Source of the DNA: an uncultured Propionibacteriaceae bacterium
Lineage (GTDB): Bacteria; Actinomycetota; Actinomycetes; Propionibacteriales; Propionibacteriaceae
Direction of reading: 5' to 3'
Length of the DNA: 53,781 nt
Assembly: GCA_936924635.1 (NCBI GenBank)
Contig: CAKZHP010000114.1
Location: 1-53,781 of the forward strand
Shown here one piece after another: positions 1 through 8,709 of this stretch. Position numbers and translations under genes: made by a program. The stretch's first letter is position 1, and the number at the start of each line of letters is the position of its first letter. The notes under the pieces were generated by a model. The model did no database searches. It was not told where the DNA came from and saw nothing but the letters and a program-made list of their open reading frames with translations.

Positions 1-99
1 TCGTTCCTCTCGATAAGTAGCGGTGGTGTCCGGTGAGGGTTCCCCTTACGGGCATGCGATCTGGGCTGACGCCTGTGACCGAGTGTTCAGTGCGCGCTG

Positions 100-123
100 T
101 ATAGTTCAGTCCATGCTGACTAT
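100..123 (+). promoter_or_regulatory. cmtR-cadD promoter and overlapping operator
   Basis: TATAGT at 100-105 is a good -10 box only 7 bases before the ATG at 113, so the transcript is probably leaderless. ATAGTTCAG (101-109) and CTGACTAT (116-123) form an imperfect inverted repeat, with one extra T in the left arm. The repeat covers the -10 box and the start codon, which is where an ArsR/SmtB repressor would block RNA polymerase. Autoregulation is inferred. Confidence 0.65.
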
Positions 124-472
124 TGCTTCGCGTCTCGACGTGATGAACCGCCTGGGTCGTGCACTGGCCGACCCCACTCGATCCCGGATCATCTTGACCC
201 TGCTCGACCATCCCGCTTACCCGGCGGAACTGGCCCGAGATCTGGACCTGACACGCCCGAACGTGTCCAACCACCTGGCATGCCTGCGCGATTGCGGGAT
301 CGTCGTCTCCGAGCCCGAGGGTCGTCGGACACGATATGAGATCGCCGATTCGCACCTGGCGCAGGCGCTGACGGCACTGGTCGATGCCACCCTGGCAGTG
401 GACGAAGACGCCCCGTGCATCGATCCCGCCTGCTCGCTTCCCGGATGCGACGCAGCTGGGGAGGGCGCATGA
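113..472 (+). CDS. cmtR: CmtR-type Cd/Pb-sensing ArsR/SmtB repressor
   Basis: This is a 119-residue winged-helix repressor of the ArsR/SmtB family, expected to bind operator DNA as a dimer and release it on binding Cd(II) or Pb(II). Starting at ATG 113, Cys57, Cys61 and Cys102 fall at the same positions as the metal ligands of Mycobacterium tuberculosis CmtR, which is strong support for this start over the upstream GTG at 23. The helix-turn-helix lies at about residues 36-62 (core TRPNVSNHLACL). Two further cysteines (107, 112) sit in the C-terminal tail and may add metal affinity. Its stop overlaps the start of cadD as ATGA, so the two are co-transcribed. Confidence 0.93.
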   Translation: MLTIASRLDVMNRLGRALADPTRSRIILTLLDHPAYPAELARDLDLTRPNVSNHLACLRDCGIVVSEPEGRRTRYEIADSHLAQALTALVDATLAVDEDAPCIDPACSLPGCDAAGEGA

Positions 473-1071
473 TCCTCACCTCGGTCTTGCAGGCGATGGG
501 CCTGTTCGCAGCGACCAACATCGACGACATCATCGTGCTCTCCCTCTTCTTCGCGCGAGGGGCAGGCCAGCGCGGCACTACCGCCCGCATTCTGGCCGGC
601 CAGTACCTCGGATTCGCCGGCATCCTCGGTGCCGCGGTCCTGGTGACTATCGGTGCCGGAGCATTCCTGCCCTCGGCAGCCATCCCGTACTTCGGTCTCA
701 TCCCTCTGGGCCTCGGCCTCTGGGCCGCATGGCAGGCCTGGCGCGGAGACGATGACGACGATGACGACGAGGTCAAGGTTGCCGGCAAGAAGGTCGGCGT
801 GTGGACAGTCGCAGGCGTCACCCTTGCCAACGGCGGCGACAACATCGGCGTCTACACCCCTGTCTTCCTCAGCGTGGAACCTCTCGCAGTAGTCGCCTAC
901 TGCATCATCTTCCTCGCGCTCGTCGCGGTCCTGGTGGCCCTGGCAAAGTTCGTCGCCACCCGCCCCCCGATCGCCGAAGTGCTCGAACGCTGGGAGCACA
1001 TCCTCTTCCCCATCGTTCTCATCGGCCTCGGCATCGTGATCCTCGTCAGCGGCGGAGCCTTCGGACTCTGA
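469..1071 (+). CDS. cadD: CadD-family cadmium resistance transporter
   Basis: A 200-residue integral membrane protein of the cadmium resistance transporter (CadD) family, which exports Cd(II) across the cytoplasmic membrane. Two similar halves are visible, each with an acidic motif in a membrane segment: ATNIDD near residues 15-20 and LANGGDN near residues 116-122. The loop between the halves carries seven consecutive Asp and a Glu (residues 94-101), a likely metal-attracting patch. The start was chosen at the ATG that overlaps the cmtR stop. The cassette looks slightly less GC-rich than its neighbours, so acquisition by transfer is plausible but unproven. Confidence 0.9.
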   Translation: MILTSVLQAMGLFAATNIDDIIVLSLFFARGAGQRGTTARILAGQYLGFAGILGAAVLVTIGAGAFLPSAAIPYFGLIPLGLGLWAAWQAWRGDDDDDDDEVKVAGKKVGVWTVAGVTLANGGDNIGVYTPVFLSVEPLAVVAYCIIFLALVAVLVALAKFVATRPPIAEVLERWEHILFPIVLIGLGIVILVSGGAFGL

Positions 1072-1344
1072 CGTAGCGGCAGCGATCCAAACGGCCCCGA
1101 CCGGGCGCACCCCTCTCGGTTCAGACCGCGACACCTACCTGCAGCCAGTCCTGCGTGATCGCGGCAACAAGACCGCCACGGAGCGCTGCAAAAACCCCGC
1201 CACCAAGCGAACGAAGCCACAAGTATGGCGCCCGCCTACGAGCTGTCCATCAGGGAGTACCTCAAGTGACACCAGGTTCCCGCCCTCGGGCAGGGTGACC
1301 AGCACCGGGTACGGTGTGAACGACCGTCAGAGGAGAACGTCGTC
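1072..1344. other. intergenic region downstream of the cad cassette
   Basis: About 270 bases without a convincing gene, repeat or terminator. A TACGGT box near 1312 and an AGGAG at 1331 serve the next gene. The rest may be debris at the edge of the cadmium cassette, but I recognise no protein in any frame. Confidence 0.4.
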
Positions 1345-2724
1345 GTGTCGAACCGGCTGCCGTCGCCGCCGCAGTACGGCCCACCCGGGCGGGCCGCCTC
1401 GTCGCGCAAGAAGCGTCTGCTCAGCGCGAACCTCGCCGACAACATCTTGTTCGCGCTCAGCCTCGGCTGTGTGGTGCTGCTGGCCGCGGCCCTCGCCCGG
1501 CAGGGTGCGCGCTGGTCGCCAGCGATCCTCTACCTCCTCGGCTTCTGGCTCGTGCTGACCTATCTGGCCCTTCCTCGCCTCAACCGCATCCTCACCGCCA
1601 TCTACGTGCCCGACTACTTCATCGGCCGTACGCACACCACAGACGGGTTGCTCGGCGACCCCGTCAACATCGCGGTGCGCGGCACGGAGGCGCAGCTGCG
1701 CCGGGCGATGGAGGCGGCCGGGTGGGCGCGGGCCGAGCCGGTCACGGCGGGCAGCGCCTGGCGGATGGTGTCCTCGTTCCTGCTGGGCCGCAGCTACCCG
1801 ACAGCGCCGGTGTCGACCCTGATGCTGTTCGGCAAGCCGCAGGCGATCGCCTACCAGCAGGAGGTCAGCGGGTCGGTCTCCAAGCGGCACCACGTGCGGT
1901 TCTGGCCGGCCCCAGAGGGCTGGCTGCTGCCCGGCGGCGACCGGGTCGACTGGTTGGGGGCCGGGTCGTACGACCGCGCGGTCGGCCTGTCGCTGTTCAC
2001 CCTGCAGTTCACCCACCGCATCGACGCCGACATCGACGTGGAGCGCGACTACATCCTGGACTCGGTGGCGTACGCGCTTCCCGACGTGAAGATCAGCGTG
2101 CTGGAGCACTTCTCGACCGGCTACCACTCACGCAACGGCGGCGGCGACGCCATCGTCACCGACGGGCACCTGCCGATCCTGGAGCTGGGCACCGTGGAGG
2201 CGCCCGAGTCCTCGCTGGTGCCCCGGCGCCACAGCGACCAGGGCGTCGCGGCACGTCCGCCCGCGCTGATCATCGGGATCGTCACGCTGGCGGCAGCGTT
2301 CGCCTTCGACCTGGTGTCGTACGTTCCGCGGCTGATCCAGGGCGTCGCCGATCAGGTGCAGCACCTGAGCCCGGGGCAGGTGGAGCGGGCGGTCACCGGG
2401 GTGGTGGCGCTGCACGTCCTGGCGTACGGGGCCATCATCGGCCTGGTGTGGCTGACGTTCCTGGGTCACGGGTGGGCCAGGCACGTGCTGCTCGCGGTGT
2501 TCCTGCTGCAGGTCGTGGGGCAGCTGGTCGTGTGGGTCCGCACCCCGGAGGGGCTGCCGATGGTGGCGCTGATGGCGACGTCGGCGTACGTGCTGGCGCT
2601 GTTCTCCCTGTCCAGTCTCTCGGTGCGGTCGTGGACCCGGAAGCGGACGAAGCACCGGCGGGCGCTGAAGGCGAAGGCTCGGCAGGCCGTCGCAAGCGCC
2701 GCTGCCTCGGGCACGGGCGCCTAG
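1345..2724 (+). CDS. LssY_C-domain membrane protein
   Basis: A 459-residue protein with two N-terminal membrane segments (about residues 33-50 and 57-78), a large soluble LssY C-terminal-like domain (about residues 85-275) and three further membrane segments near the C-terminus. The soluble domain shows the family pattern: GLLGDPVNIAVRG, a following AAGW, a GRSYPTAPVS stretch and a later SVSKRHHVRFW. LssY_C is often attached to PAP2 phosphatase or DedA modules, neither of which is present. The GTG start at 1345 is preceded by AGGAG at a good distance. The function is not established; a role at the membrane or in lipid metabolism is only a guess. Confidence 0.75.
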   Translation: MSNRLPSPPQYGPPGRAASSRKKRLLSANLADNILFALSLGCVVLLAAALARQGARWSPAILYLLGFWLVLTYLALPRLNRILTAIYVPDYFIGRTHTTDGLLGDPVNIAVRGTEAQLRRAMEAAGWARAEPVTAGSAWRMVSSFLLGRSYPTAPVSTLMLFGKPQAIAYQQEVSGSVSKRHHVRFWPAPEGWLLPGGDRVDWLGAGSYDRAVGLSLFTLQFTHRIDADIDVERDYILDSVAYALPDVKISVLEHFSTGYHSRNGGGDAIVTDGHLPILELGTVEAPESSLVPRRHSDQGVAARPPALIIGIVTLAAAFAFDLVSYVPRLIQGVADQVQHLSPGQVERAVTGVVALHVLAYGAIIGLVWLTFLGHGWARHVLLAVFLLQVVGQLVVWVRTPEGLPMVALMATSAYVLALFSLSSLSVRSWTRKRTKHRRALKAKARQAVASAAASGTGA

Positions 2725-2752
2725 CGCACCGGTCGCCGACCTCTCTGGCCGG

Positions 2753-3805
2753 TCAGCCGAGCAGTCCCCGCAGCCGGTGCAGCGCCAGGCTGACGCCTGC
2801 CCGCAGCGCGGCCGGGGCGTCGGCCTCGTCCAGGCCCGGGGCCCGGGTGCGAGTCCACTCCGGGTCGCTGGGGAGCCGGGCCTCCAGCGTGCCGGGATCA
2901 CCCGCCTCGGCGCGCGCCAGCGCGGTCGCCAGGGGCAGCAGCGGCGGGCCGTCGGTGGGCTGCCACCTGTGCCCCTCGCGGCAGACCATGTCGTGGCGCA
3001 GGCTCTCGACGAGCGAGGTGACGGTCCAGTACGGGGCCTGCACCAGGCCCGCGGTCAGCATCCCCGCCAGCTCGACGGGGGCGGCGGGCACCGGCACCTG
3101 CACACGCCAGAGACCGGCCGCCCGGGTGACGGCCCGGAGCAGCTCGGGATAGGGCAGGGCGTCGGGGCCGCCGATGTCGACGGCTCCCTCCAGGTCGTGC
3201 GACTCGACGCAGTGGGCGAGCGCGCGTACGGCATCGGTGACCGCGATCGGCTGCACCCGGCTGCGCAACCAGTCGGGTACGGGCTGCACGACCAGCAGCT
3301 GGCCGAGCTGGCGCACCACCTCGTACGAGGTGGACCCGGCGCCCACCACGACGCCAGCGCGCAGGGCGACCGAGGAGCATCGCGACCCCAGGAGGATCCT
3401 CTCCACCTCCAGGCGGGAGGCGATGTGCGGCGAGAGCTCCGCCTCGGGCACCGGCGGCACCAGCCCGGACAGGTAGACCACCCTGCCGATCTCGGAGCGG
3501 TCCACCTCGCGGCGTACGTTCTCGGCGCCGACCCGGTCGCGGCCGGTGAAGCCGGGCTCGTCCAGGGTGTGCACCAGGTAGACCAGCGTGTCGGCCCCGG
3601 CGGCCCGCGCCGCCGCCCGGACGTCCCGTGCCTGGCCGACGTCGCAGCGCACCCAGTCGACGTCACCGCCCCAGGCGAACCTGGCCGGGCGGGGCGACGT
3701 GGAGGCGGCGACCACCGTGTGCCCCGCCGCGAGCAGCGTCGGCACCAGGCGCGAGCCGATGTAGCCGGTGGCGCCCAGCACCAGCACCCGCCGCGCCGTG
3801 GTCAT
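2753..3805 (-). CDS. NAD(P)-binding SDR-type epimerase/reductase
   Basis: A 350-residue atypical short-chain dehydrogenase with an N-terminal Rossmann fold, the nucleotide motif GATGYIG at residues 11-17 and a segment LVYLVHTL where extended SDRs place their active-site strand. It belongs with NAD(P)H-binding proteins used as ubiquinone-associated or sugar-modifying reductases; the substrate cannot be told from sequence. Its start overlaps the stop of the upstream SRPBCC gene by four bases (ATGA), so the two are translationally coupled. SRPBCC and SDR pairs are frequent in actinobacteria, often near lipid or carotenoid genes, but no such genes are seen here. Confidence 0.8.
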   Translation of the reverse strand: MTTARRVLVLGATGYIGSRLVPTLLAAGHTVVAASTSPRPARFAWGGDVDWVRCDVGQARDVRAAARAAGADTLVYLVHTLDEPGFTGRDRVGAENVRREVDRSEIGRVVYLSGLVPPVPEAELSPHIASRLEVERILLGSRCSSVALRAGVVVGAGSTSYEVVRQLGQLLVVQPVPDWLRSRVQPIAVTDAVRALAHCVESHDLEGAVDIGGPDALPYPELLRAVTRAAGLWRVQVPVPAAPVELAGMLTAGLVQAPYWTVTSLVESLRHDMVCREGHRWQPTDGPPLLPLATALARAEAGDPGTLEARLPSDPEWTRTRAPGLDEADAPAALRAGVSLALHRLRGLLG

Positions 3806-4266
3806 CCCGACGCCAGGTGCCTGCGCAGGTTCTGGCCGAACTTCAGCCCCATGCCGGCGACCACGGTGCTCATGACGCCCTCGACCGCCGGGCGGGCCAG
3901 CCGGGGGAGCGGCAGGTCGACCCAGATCGCGATGTCGATGGCGACGTCGGTGCGCGCACCGGCCGGGTGGATCCGGTACTCCCCCTCGACCCCCGCCTGC
4001 TCCTGCGGCCGCGACTCGTCGTGCACGAAGCCGATCCGTCGCTCCGGCTCCAGCGTCATCACCTCGGTGAACAGGGGCGAGACCACCGACCCCGGCACCG
4101 GCAAGCCCGACAGGTGCCAGGTCCAGCGGTCGCCGTCGACGTCGATGGCCTGCAGGTACGGCGTCAGCCGCACCAGGGTCTCCGGGTCGGTCAGCGTGGC
4201 CCAGACCTGGTGGCTCGGGGCGTCCAGGGTCGCCGTGGAGCGGTTGCGGGCGTTGAATCGGGTCAC
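3802..4266 (-). CDS. SRPBCC-family (START-like) protein
   Basis: A 154-residue single-domain protein of the polyketide cyclase / SRPBCC superfamily, which forms a hydrophobic ligand pocket. The N-terminal strand-helix pattern STATLDAPSHQVWATLTD and the closing long helix (VEGVMSTVVAGMGLKFGQNL) fit the fold. The GTG start at 4266 was chosen because a TACGCT box lies 7 bases upstream (4279-4274), typical of a leaderless start, and because the fold begins right after it. It overlaps the SDR gene by four bases. The ligand is unknown. Confidence 0.8.
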   Translation of the reverse strand: MTRFNARNRSTATLDAPSHQVWATLTDPETLVRLTPYLQAIDVDGDRWTWHLSGLPVPGSVVSPLFTEVMTLEPERRIGFVHDESRPQEQAGVEGEYRIHPAGARTDVAIDIAIWVDLPLPRLARPAVEGVMSTVVAGMGLKFGQNLRRHLASG

Positions 4267-4324
4267 GCCCGGAAGCGTACGCGGGGCTTGCGCAGGCCGA
4301 CGATCAGGGCCAAGGTCAGGGGCT

Positions 4325-4651
4325 ATGACGCAGCAGGCAGACCCCACGCCAGATCCCCAGGACCGCACCGCCCCCCAGGGTGGCTCTGGCGAGACCATCG
4401 GTGCCCGCCGCCCGGCCGACACCGGCGAGACCATCGGCGCGAACGGCGACCAGACCACCGGCTCCGACAACACGCTGCAGCGTGACCCGTCCGAGTGGGT
4501 GACCGGCGACGAGCCGATGACCGAGGCCCAGAAGAGCTACCTCGACACCCTGGCCAAGGAGGCCGGCGAGGAGCTGCCGGCCAGCCTCACCAAGGCCGAG
4601 GCCTCGCAGCACATCGACCGTCTGCAGCAGGCCAGCAAGCGCGTCCAGTGA
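4325..4651 (+). CDS. DUF3072-family protein
   Basis: A 108-residue acidic soluble protein. The N-terminal half is disordered and holds a repeated motif, GETIGA, at two places about 15 residues apart. The C-terminal half (about residues 60-108) is the DUF3072 segment: PMTEAQKSYLDTLAKEAGE followed by LTKAEASQHID. This short helical domain is common in actinobacteria and has no assigned biochemical role; the helical part resembles small SAP-like or DUF3072 proteins in stress regulons. It ends before a strong terminator shared with gnd on the other strand. Confidence 0.8.
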   Translation: MTQQADPTPDPQDRTAPQGGSGETIGARRPADTGETIGANGDQTTGSDNTLQRDPSEWVTGDEPMTEAQKSYLDTLAKEAGEELPASLTKAEASQHIDRLQQASKRVQ

Positions 4652-4670
4652 CCGCCTGAGCCCTGACGAC

Positions 4671-4703
4671 ACAGGCCCCGCCGCATCATGCGGCGGGGCC
4701 TGT
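4671..4703. terminator. bidirectional terminator between DUF3072 gene and gnd
   Basis: A perfect 15-bp inverted repeat (4671-4685 and 4689-4703) with a TCA loop, lying between the stops of two convergent genes. It lacks a long T run, as is usual in GC-rich actinobacteria. Confidence 0.85.
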
Positions 4704-4724
4704 CGTTCGGGTACGGAGAAGTGC

Positions 4725-6176
4725 TCAGTGCGCGTCGTCGGCGCTGATCTCCGAGCGGTCGCCCGACCACAGGGTGTGGAAGGTGCCGTCGACGTCGACC
4801 CGGCGGTAGGTGTGGGCGCCGAAGAAGTCGCGCAGGCCCTGGGTGAGCGCCGCGTTGAGGCGCGGGGCGCGCACCTGGTCGTAGTAGGCGAGCGCGGACG
4901 AGAAGCCGGGGATCGGCACGCCGCCCTCGGTGGCGCGGACCACGACCCGGCGCCACGCGTCCTGCGAGCGGGCCAGCTCCGCCTTGATGGAGGGGGCCTC
5001 CAGCAGGGTCTCCAGGTTGTTCGCCGCATACTCGTCGGAGATGCGGTCGAGCAGCTTGGCCCGGATGATGCAGCCGCCGCGCCAGATGCGGGCGCAGGCC
5101 GCGACGTCGATGTCCCACCCGTAGTCCTGGGCGGCGACCTTGATCAGGTGCAGCCCCTGGGCGTACGCGACGACCTTGGCGCACCACAGCGCCTGCCGGA
5201 TGTCCTCGACGAGGGTGTCCTTGTCGTCGGTGGAGATGCCGTTCGGGCCCTCCAGCGCGGCCTGGCCGGCGCGGCGCAGGTCGGGGGAGGAGGAGATCGC
5301 GCGCGCGAACACGGCGGCGACGATGGAGTCGACCGGCACGCCAAGGGAGAGCGCCTCCTGCACCGTCCAGGTGCCGGTGCCCTTCATGCCGGCGCCGTCG
5401 AGGATCACCTCGACCAGCGGCTTGCCGGTCTTCGCGTCCACCTGGCGCAGCACCTCGGAGGTGATCTCGATGAGGAAGGAGTCGAGATCGCCGGTGTTCC
5501 ACTGGGCGAAGATGTCGGCCGCCTCCGCGGCGGAGACGCCGATACCGCGCAGCAGCTCGTACGCCTCACCGATGAACTGCATGTCGGCGTACTCGATGCC
5601 GTTGTGGACCATCTTCACGAAGTGCCCGGCGCCGTCGGTGCCGATGTAGGTGCAGCAGGGCTCGTTGTCGGGCCCGACCTTGGCCGAGATGTCCTCGAGC
5701 ATCTTGCCGACGTACTGGTAGGAGTGCTCCGAGCCGCCCGGCATGATCGAGGGACCCTCGAGCGCGCCGGTCTCGCCGCCGGAGATGCCGGCGCCGACGA
5801 AGTGCAGGTCCATCGCGCGGAGCTTCTCCTCGCGGCGGCGGGTGTCGTGGAAGTAGGAGTTGCCGCCGTCGATGATGATGTCGCCCGGGTCCAGCAGCGG
5901 GGCGATGGTGTCGATGGTGGAGTCGGTGGCAGGCCCGGCCTTGATCATGAGTATCACCCGGCGCGGCTTCTCGAGGCTGTCGACGAAGTCCTCCAGGGCC
6001 TCGGAGGCGATGAAGCCCTCCTCGGGGAACTGCTCCACGACCTCCTGCGTGCGGGCCCACGTGCGGTTGAAGATGGCCGTCTTGTAGCCGTGGTGCGCGA
6101 AGTTGCGCGCCAGGTTCGACCCCATGACGGCCATGCCGATCACGCCGATCTGAGCCGTGCCGGTCTTCTCACTCAT
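4725..6176 (-). CDS. gnd: 6-phosphogluconate dehydrogenase (decarboxylating)
   Basis: A 483-residue long-form 6-phosphogluconate dehydrogenase that oxidises and decarboxylates 6-phosphogluconate to ribulose 5-phosphate. Visible motifs are the nucleotide-binding GVIGMAVMG at residues 11-19, the substrate-loop DGGNS, the signature GAGISGGETGALEGPS and the catalytic KMVHNG with its Lys and Asn. The ATG at 6176 was chosen because GAGGAA lies just upstream and the protein then begins a few residues before the Rossmann fold. It is divergent from a LacI-type regulator gene, which may control it. Its place next to hexuronate genes suggests that sugar acids enter the pentose-phosphate pathway here. 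Confidence 0.97.
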   Translation of the reverse strand: MSEKTGTAQIGVIGMAVMGSNLARNFAHHGYKTAIFNRTWARTQEVVEQFPEEGFIASEALEDFVDSLEKPRRVILMIKAGPATDSTIDTIAPLLDPGDIIIDGGNSYFHDTRRREEKLRAMDLHFVGAGISGGETGALEGPSIMPGGSEHSYQYVGKMLEDISAKVGPDNEPCCTYIGTDGAGHFVKMVHNGIEYADMQFIGEAYELLRGIGVSAAEAADIFAQWNTGDLDSFLIEITSEVLRQVDAKTGKPLVEVILDGAGMKGTGTWTVQEALSLGVPVDSIVAAVFARAISSSPDLRRAGQAALEGPNGISTDDKDTLVEDIRQALWCAKVVAYAQGLHLIKVAAQDYGWDIDVAACARIWRGGCIIRAKLLDRISDEYAANNLETLLEAPSIKAELARSQDAWRRVVVRATEGGVPIPGFSSALAYYDQVRAPRLNAALTQGLRDFFGAHTYRRVDVDGTFHTLWSGDRSEISADDAH

Positions 6177-6389
6177 CGTGTTCCTCACTGTCGTCGGTGC
6201 ACCGGGGGTCGCCACGGACCGGCCGCGGTGCGGTCGGGTCTCATCCAACCGGGCACCGGCGGCACCCGCCACTGTTGCCGCTTGTTGGCCCGGCTGGGCG
6301 AGGAGGCTGCCGCCGACGCGGTCGAGCGTGCTTGTCACCCGGGGTGTACGTCATTGCAACCTGTTGCCAGCGCTGGTTAGGGTGCGGTC
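6177..6389. promoter_or_regulatory. gnd / LacI divergent promoter with candidate operator
   Basis: The 213-base divergent region holds an imperfect 16-bp palindrome at 6354-6369 (TTGCAAC, CT, GTTGCCA), a plausible LacI-family operator. A TAGGGT box at 6378-6383 ends 6 bases before the regulator ATG at 6390, which suggests a leaderless transcript and makes the palindrome sit near the -35 region, consistent with autorepression. Confidence 0.55.
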
Positions 6390-7433
6390 ATGGGGACCGA
6401 CGGGGAGGCCTCCGGACCCCCGGAGCGGGCGGCGACGATCTACGAGGTCGCCGAGGCCGCGGGGGTGTCGCCGTCGACCGTCTCGCGCACCTTCTCCCGC
6501 CCGGGCCGGGTCTCGGTCCGCACCGCCGATCACGTCCGCGCCGTGGCCGCGCGCCTCGGCTACCGCGCCGAGGGCGTCTTCCGGCCCACCGCCCCGACGG
6601 GGTCGAAGATCATCGGTGTCGCGATCGCCGACCTCACCAACCCGTTCTACTTCGGCATCCTGCGCGGCGCGGAGTGGGCCGCGGCCCGCGCCGGCTACAC
6701 CCTGCTGCTGGTCGATGCGCAGGAGTCCGACGTCATCGAGCGCGAGAACCTGGCACGGGTGATCCCGCTGGTCTCGGGCCTGGTCGTTGGGTCCACCCGC
6801 ACCAGTGACACCGTGCTGCGCAGCGTCTCCAAGAACACCCCCGTGGTGATCCTCAACCGTCACGTGGGCGGGCTGGCGTGCGTGGTGCCGGACTGCCACC
6901 GCGGCATGCGCAGGGCGGTGGAGCACCTGGCGTCGCTGGGGCACCAGCACATCCACTACCTGGCCGGCCCCGACGCGTCCTGGATCAACGGGATGCGGTG
7001 GGTCGCGCTGCGGGAGGCCGCGTACGAGCTGGGGGTGCACGAGCACCGCCTCGGCCCGACGGCCCCCACCGTGGAGGGCGGTCACCACGCCGCGACCCAG
7101 GTCGCGCAGCGCGGGGCCAAGGCGGTCGTCTGCTACAACGACGTGATGGCGATGGGCCTGATGCGCGGGCTGTCGGACCTGGGGCTGCGGGTGCCCGAGG
7201 ACGTGTCGGTGATCGGCTTCGACAACACCTTCGCCTCCGACCTGGTGACGCCCCGGCTCACTACGGTGGCGGCACCGCTGACGACGATCGGCGAGACCGC
7301 CGTACGCCACGTGCTGGCCATGATCGGGGGTGCCACGCCGCGCGGGGACGCGCCCACCGTGGTGCCGGTGAAGCTCATCGTGCGCGGCTCGACGGCCCGG
7401 CCGGACGGGCTGCCGGTGCCCGCCGACGACTGA
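6390..7433 (+). CDS. LacI-family transcriptional regulator
   Basis: A 347-residue LacI/GalR-type regulator. The helix-turn-helix is at about residues 16-40 (TIYEVAEAAGVSPSTVSRTF), followed by the hinge segment and a periplasmic-binding-like effector domain to the end (GFDNTFASDLVTPRLTTV is the family signature near residues 275-295). It is divergent from gnd and convergent with a LarA-family gene, with uxaC and uxuB beyond. An effector such as a hexuronate, mannonate or gluconate is inferred from this setting only. Confidence 0.92.
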   Translation: MGTDGEASGPPERAATIYEVAEAAGVSPSTVSRTFSRPGRVSVRTADHVRAVAARLGYRAEGVFRPTAPTGSKIIGVAIADLTNPFYFGILRGAEWAAARAGYTLLLVDAQESDVIERENLARVIPLVSGLVVGSTRTSDTVLRSVSKNTPVVILNRHVGGLACVVPDCHRGMRRAVEHLASLGHQHIHYLAGPDASWINGMRWVALREAAYELGVHEHRLGPTAPTVEGGHHAATQVAQRGAKAVVCYNDVMAMGLMRGLSDLGLRVPEDVSVIGFDNTFASDLVTPRLTTVAAPLTTIGETAVRHVLAMIGGATPRGDAPTVVPVKLIVRGSTARPDGLPVPADD

Positions 7434-7440
7434 GCCCGGG

Positions 7441-8709
7441 TCAGCGCAGCCGGAACAGCACCTCGCCCGCGTTCTCCACCACCATCACGTCGGGGTCGGC
7501 CTTCCAGGCCTCCACGTCGATGGTGTCGGGGTCGAGGTAGCCGAGGTTCACGCTGGCGCAGACCTCCGGCGGGATGCGGGTCGCCAGGGTGACCTTGATC
7601 CGGTTGGTCTCCACACCGGTCTCGGGGTCGTACGTGCCGGACCCGCGCACATGCGTGGAGTGCGCCAGCACGCCCTTCGGGATCTCGCTGAACCGGTCCC
7701 ACTGCTTGGTGAAGTAGTCGATGCAGTGGTAGCCGATCTCGTAGATCTCTGGGTGCGTCTCCGACACCTCGGTGACGTGGGGCGCGTAGATGACGACCTC
7801 GCCGCCGTCGGCCATCGCCGGCTGCGCCTTGTAGCAGCCCTTGGCCGCTGTCCAGATGTCGTCGTAGCGGGTCGGCATCATCGCGAGCATCCGCTGCACG
7901 GGCTGCTCCAGGTGCACGATGTGCGACTCGGCGGCCACCTTCGCGGTCGCGGCCCAGGCGTCCTCGGTGGTGCCGAAGGCGGCGGCCTCCACGAGCCCCG
8001 TACCGGACTGCACCACCAGGCACAGCGCCAGCTTCTCGTTCTGGATCAGGTCGGAGCCGGCGTTGATGATGGCTCGGACGGGCGTGATGCCGGTGGTGCC
8101 GATCATCCCCTCGACACCGATCAACGCACCCACCCAGTGCGACAGGTCGATGGCCTCGTGGGTGGCGCAGCCGGGGATGAAGTACTTGTTGCCGCCGGAG
8201 ACGCCGACCACCTCGTGGGGGAAGACCGGCCCGATGACGATGTTGTAGTCGGCCTCCACGACGTGCTTGTTGATCTCGACGGGGACCTCCTGCCGCATCG
8301 AGCCCAGCGAGAGCTCCTCGATGGTGTCGGCCGACAGCGTGCCGACGTGGCGGATCTGGCTCGGGTCCTTCCACTCGTGGTTGAGGATCGTGAGGCCCGG
8401 GTAGAGGGCCTCGAGACCCCCCGGCTCGGCGCCGAACATGCGCTCGATCTCGTCTTTCTCCATGTACGAGTGCGTGCCCAGCGCGATGATCGCCGTGAGC
8501 GATGCCGCCCGGCCGACGAGCGCGCCGTGGACGATCCCCATCACCAGCGGGAGAGGCATCGAGCGGGTGCCGTCGGGCACGACCAGCACGACGTTCTTCC
8601 CGTCCAGCGGCACCGCCGCCAGGTTGCGCGTGACGAACTCGGCGAGCTGGTCGTCGCTGACGTGCTCGTGGGGGCCGCCGATCGCGTCGACGGGGATGGG
8701 CGTGGTCAT
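7441..8709 (-). CDS. LarA-family nickel-dependent racemase/epimerase (DUF2088)
   Basis: A 422-residue member of the lactate racemase (LarA) superfamily, enzymes that use a nickel-pincer nucleotide to invert the alpha carbon of 2-hydroxy acids. The key residues are in place: the PDGTR motif (Asp46, Arg49), His80 in ALGTH, His165 in FPHEVVG, Lys175 in SGGNKYFIPG (the residue that covalently holds the cofactor in LarA) and His184 in CATHEA (a nickel ligand in LarA). The ATG at 8709 is preceded by a GGAG. Known LarA homologues include lactate and malate racemases and a D-gluconate 2-epimerase. Because uxaC and uxuB lie next to it and make mannonate, gluconate/mannonate epimerisation is the best guess. 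No larB, larC or larE genes for cofactor synthesis are in the window. Confidence 0.88.
   Translation of the reverse strand: MTTPIPVDAIGGPHEHVSDDQLAEFVTRNLAAVPLDGKNVVLVVPDGTRSMPLPLVMGIVHGALVGRAASLTAIIALGTHSYMEKDEIERMFGAEPGGLEALYPGLTILNHEWKDPSQIRHVGTLSADTIEELSLGSMRQEVPVEINKHVVEADYNIVIGPVFPHEVVGVSGGNKYFIPGCATHEAIDLSHWVGALIGVEGMIGTTGITPVRAIINAGSDLIQNEKLALCLVVQSGTGLVEAAAFGTTEDAWAATAKVAAESHIVHLEQPVQRMLAMMPTRYDDIWTAAKGCYKAQPAMADGGEVVIYAPHVTEVSETHPEIYEIGYHCIDYFTKQWDRFSEIPKGVLAHSTHVRGSGTYDPETGVETNRIKVTLATRIPPEVCASVNLGYLDPDTIDVEAWKADPDVMVVENAGEVLFRLR

Noticed and set aside
742..775. Asp-coding repeat in cadD as a microsatellite or frameshift-prone site
   Set aside because: It reads as a reasonable acidic loop between the two halves of the transporter, and the frame is open on both sides.
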